61,936 nucleotides of DNA from Candidatus Binataceae bacterium (GTDB taxonomy: Bacteria; Desulfobacterota; Binatia; Binatales; Binataceae). Position numbers and translations under genes: made by a program. Shown in pieces: positions 60,907 through 61,936 of the stretch. Positions within the stretch are counted from its first letter, which is position 1. Each line of letters starts with the position of its first letter. Location: NCBI GenBank assembly GCA_035308025.1, contig DATGHL010000048.1:1-61936 (forward strand), written 5' to 3'. The notes under the pieces were generated by a model. That model saw nothing but the letters and a program-made list of their open reading frames with translations, made no database searches and was not told the DNA's origin.

Positions 60907-61801
60907 ATGAACCGGCGCATTTCCCGCTGCCGTTGCTGGCGCAATGCTATTCGCGCGGACAGTGGCTTGGGCGGGGTCCGCAATCGCGCCGAGTCAGTCG
61001 ACGTGGGGACAGATACTCATCGTGGGCAGCGAACCTGGCAAGCGTATTTCCGAGTATGTCGCTGAATCCTACGATCCGATCTCGAATCGATTCATCCTGA
61101 CTGCGCCGCCTTTGGACAAAGGGTTATCCGGCGCAAGCGCAAATGTGATCATGGCCGGTCCAAATCGGAAGAAAGTGCTGGTGGCGGGCGGATCTGCTGA
61201 GTGGGGCGCTCGACATACGACCGAATTGTACGATCCGGCCACGAATCGCTTCAATCGGGGCCCAAACCTGATCAAGGATCGCACCGATCATCATACGGCC
61301 ACCGACGTTGGAGAAGGTGAGATTCTAATCGCGGACGCCGGCTCATCAGAGATCTATCTTCCTCGCCTCAACAGCTTCGTGCCCGGACCCCGGATGCAGG
61401 TTGAGCGCACTGATCTCACAGCGACCGTCATCAGCTCAGGGCGGAATGCGCGAAAAATTCTGTTCGCTGGAGGGTTTATCTGGGCTTCATATGACGAGAT
61501 TCAAAGCGGCGATTACTTGCCGCACAATGAGGGTGAGATTTACGACCCGGCGAACAACCGGTTTGACTTGGGGCCGCCAGTGAACGTGGGCCGGAGCCGG
61601 CATACTGCGACCGCGATCACATCGGGACCCAATGCCGGCAAAATCCTACTGACTGGCGGCTACAACGACCGCATGCTCAAAGATTACGAGGTGATCACCG
61701 TCCCGCTCGCTTCCACCGAGCTTTACGATCCGGCGACCAACACCTTCGCGCCAAGGTCCGCAACCGCCACGATGATCATCCCCCGCGCATCGCATAGGTA
61801 G
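60907..61801 (+). pseudogene. exported kelch-repeat protein, frameshifted and truncated
   Basis: Kelch-type propeller with repeated VAGG/LYDPATNRF units: VLVAGGSAEWGARHTTELYD, ILFAGGFIW, GEIYDPANNRFDLGPP, ILLTGGYND, TELYDPATNTFAPRS. The best start is ATG 60907, six bases after aggagga, reading MNRRISR; the signal-peptide core AVAGAMLFARTVAWAG is one base out of that frame, with a break at about 60928. A caller would start at ATG 60944. The C-terminus stops abruptly at PRASH where a further repeat would begin, exactly at the start of an IS-like sequence. Confidence 0.7.
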
Positions 61802-61936
61802 TGTCGGTCAAGTGGTGGAAAAGCAGTAAGCATCGGCCAGGCGACGAGTTGAGCGGTTGAAGTATCAACTTGCTATTACGCTGCCTCCGGTTGTTCGCTG
61901 ATTGTGGTCAGGTCGTGCCAGCCGACGAGGCGGCGC
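61802..61936 (-). mobile_element. probable end of an insertion sequence, with transposase C-terminus
   Basis: From 61802 the sequence starts tgtcggtcaagtggtgg, with the terminal TG of many IS21-type elements. On the minus strand 61936-61876 encodes a 19-residue C-terminus, RRLVGWHDLTTISEQPEAA, and a stop, running in from outside the window. The junction coincides with the sudden end of the kelch frame. The family is a guess because the rest of the element is not in the window. Confidence 0.4.

Noticed and set aside
1..61936. CRISPR arrays, rRNA and tRNA genes
   Set aside because: No regularly spaced repeats and no recognisable tRNA or rRNA sequence were seen on either strand by eye; a tRNA scan was not possible.

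Overview
The window is 61.9 kb of GC-rich bacterial chromosome with dense, operon-like coding on both strands. It suggests an uncultured, probably soil or sediment, Gram-negative aerobe. Evidence for this is the lipoproteins, a YCF48 propeller paired with an RND/MMPL exporter, a wax-ester synthase, a quinone-linked Fe-S/cytochrome b oxidoreductase, a MenA-type prenyltransferase, hydantoinase subunits, epoxide hydrolase and acyl-CoA transferases. This set resembles Candidatus Binatota and other former 'Deltaproteobacteria', but that is an inference from gene content; there is no rRNA here.

Layout. 1-2150: an IS1595-type unit with a DDE transposase, near-perfect inverted repeats and several small passenger genes. 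2.3-7.4 kb: two MDR-superfamily oxidoreductases flank a solitary MmeI-type restriction-modification gene broken by one missing base. 7.6-15.4 kb: envelope functions (polysaccharide deacetylase, YCF48 plus RND exporter, lipoproteins, a secreted protein) and a methyltransferase. 15.5-16.2 kb: a vapBC toxin-antitoxin pair. 16.3-31.9 kb: housekeeping and catabolism (epoxide hydrolase, YqeY, MenA, then SRP RNA-dnaX-ybaB-recR, hyuAB, FmdB, YggT, ProC, CoA-transferase, an NHL/SMP-30 propeller). 32.2-40.8 kb: a surface-polysaccharide operon (GT2, AsnB, GT4, priming sugar transferase, TylF methyltransferase, split transketolase, DegT aminotransferase), followed by a class I aminotransferase and a methyltransferase. 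42.8-47.4 kb: recA, an RRM protein, a GNAT enzyme, wax-ester synthase. 47.6-54.9 kb: a more mosaic region with a HAF-repeat protein, an Fe-S reductase relic, a possible diiron-oxidase/membrane-protein pair behind a palindrome, a large Fe-S/cytochrome b oxidoreductase, an AAA ATPase and a putative glycosylase-like protein. 54.9-61.9 kb: DUF4197, GFA and TetR proteins, a probable selenocysteine redoxin, an NTF2-like protein, a second CoA-transferase, a GH24 lysozyme and a kelch protein ending at what looks like another IS.

The most notable signal is at 56954-57670. A redoxin has an in-frame TGA exactly where the first Cys of the CxxC motif belongs, and a perfect 6-bp stem-loop lies 21 nt downstream, as expected for a bacterial SECIS. 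The same gene, the lysozyme, the kelch gene and the MmeI-type gene all show single-base frame breaks inside otherwise well conserved protein, so either indel errors in the assembly or local gene decay must be considered.
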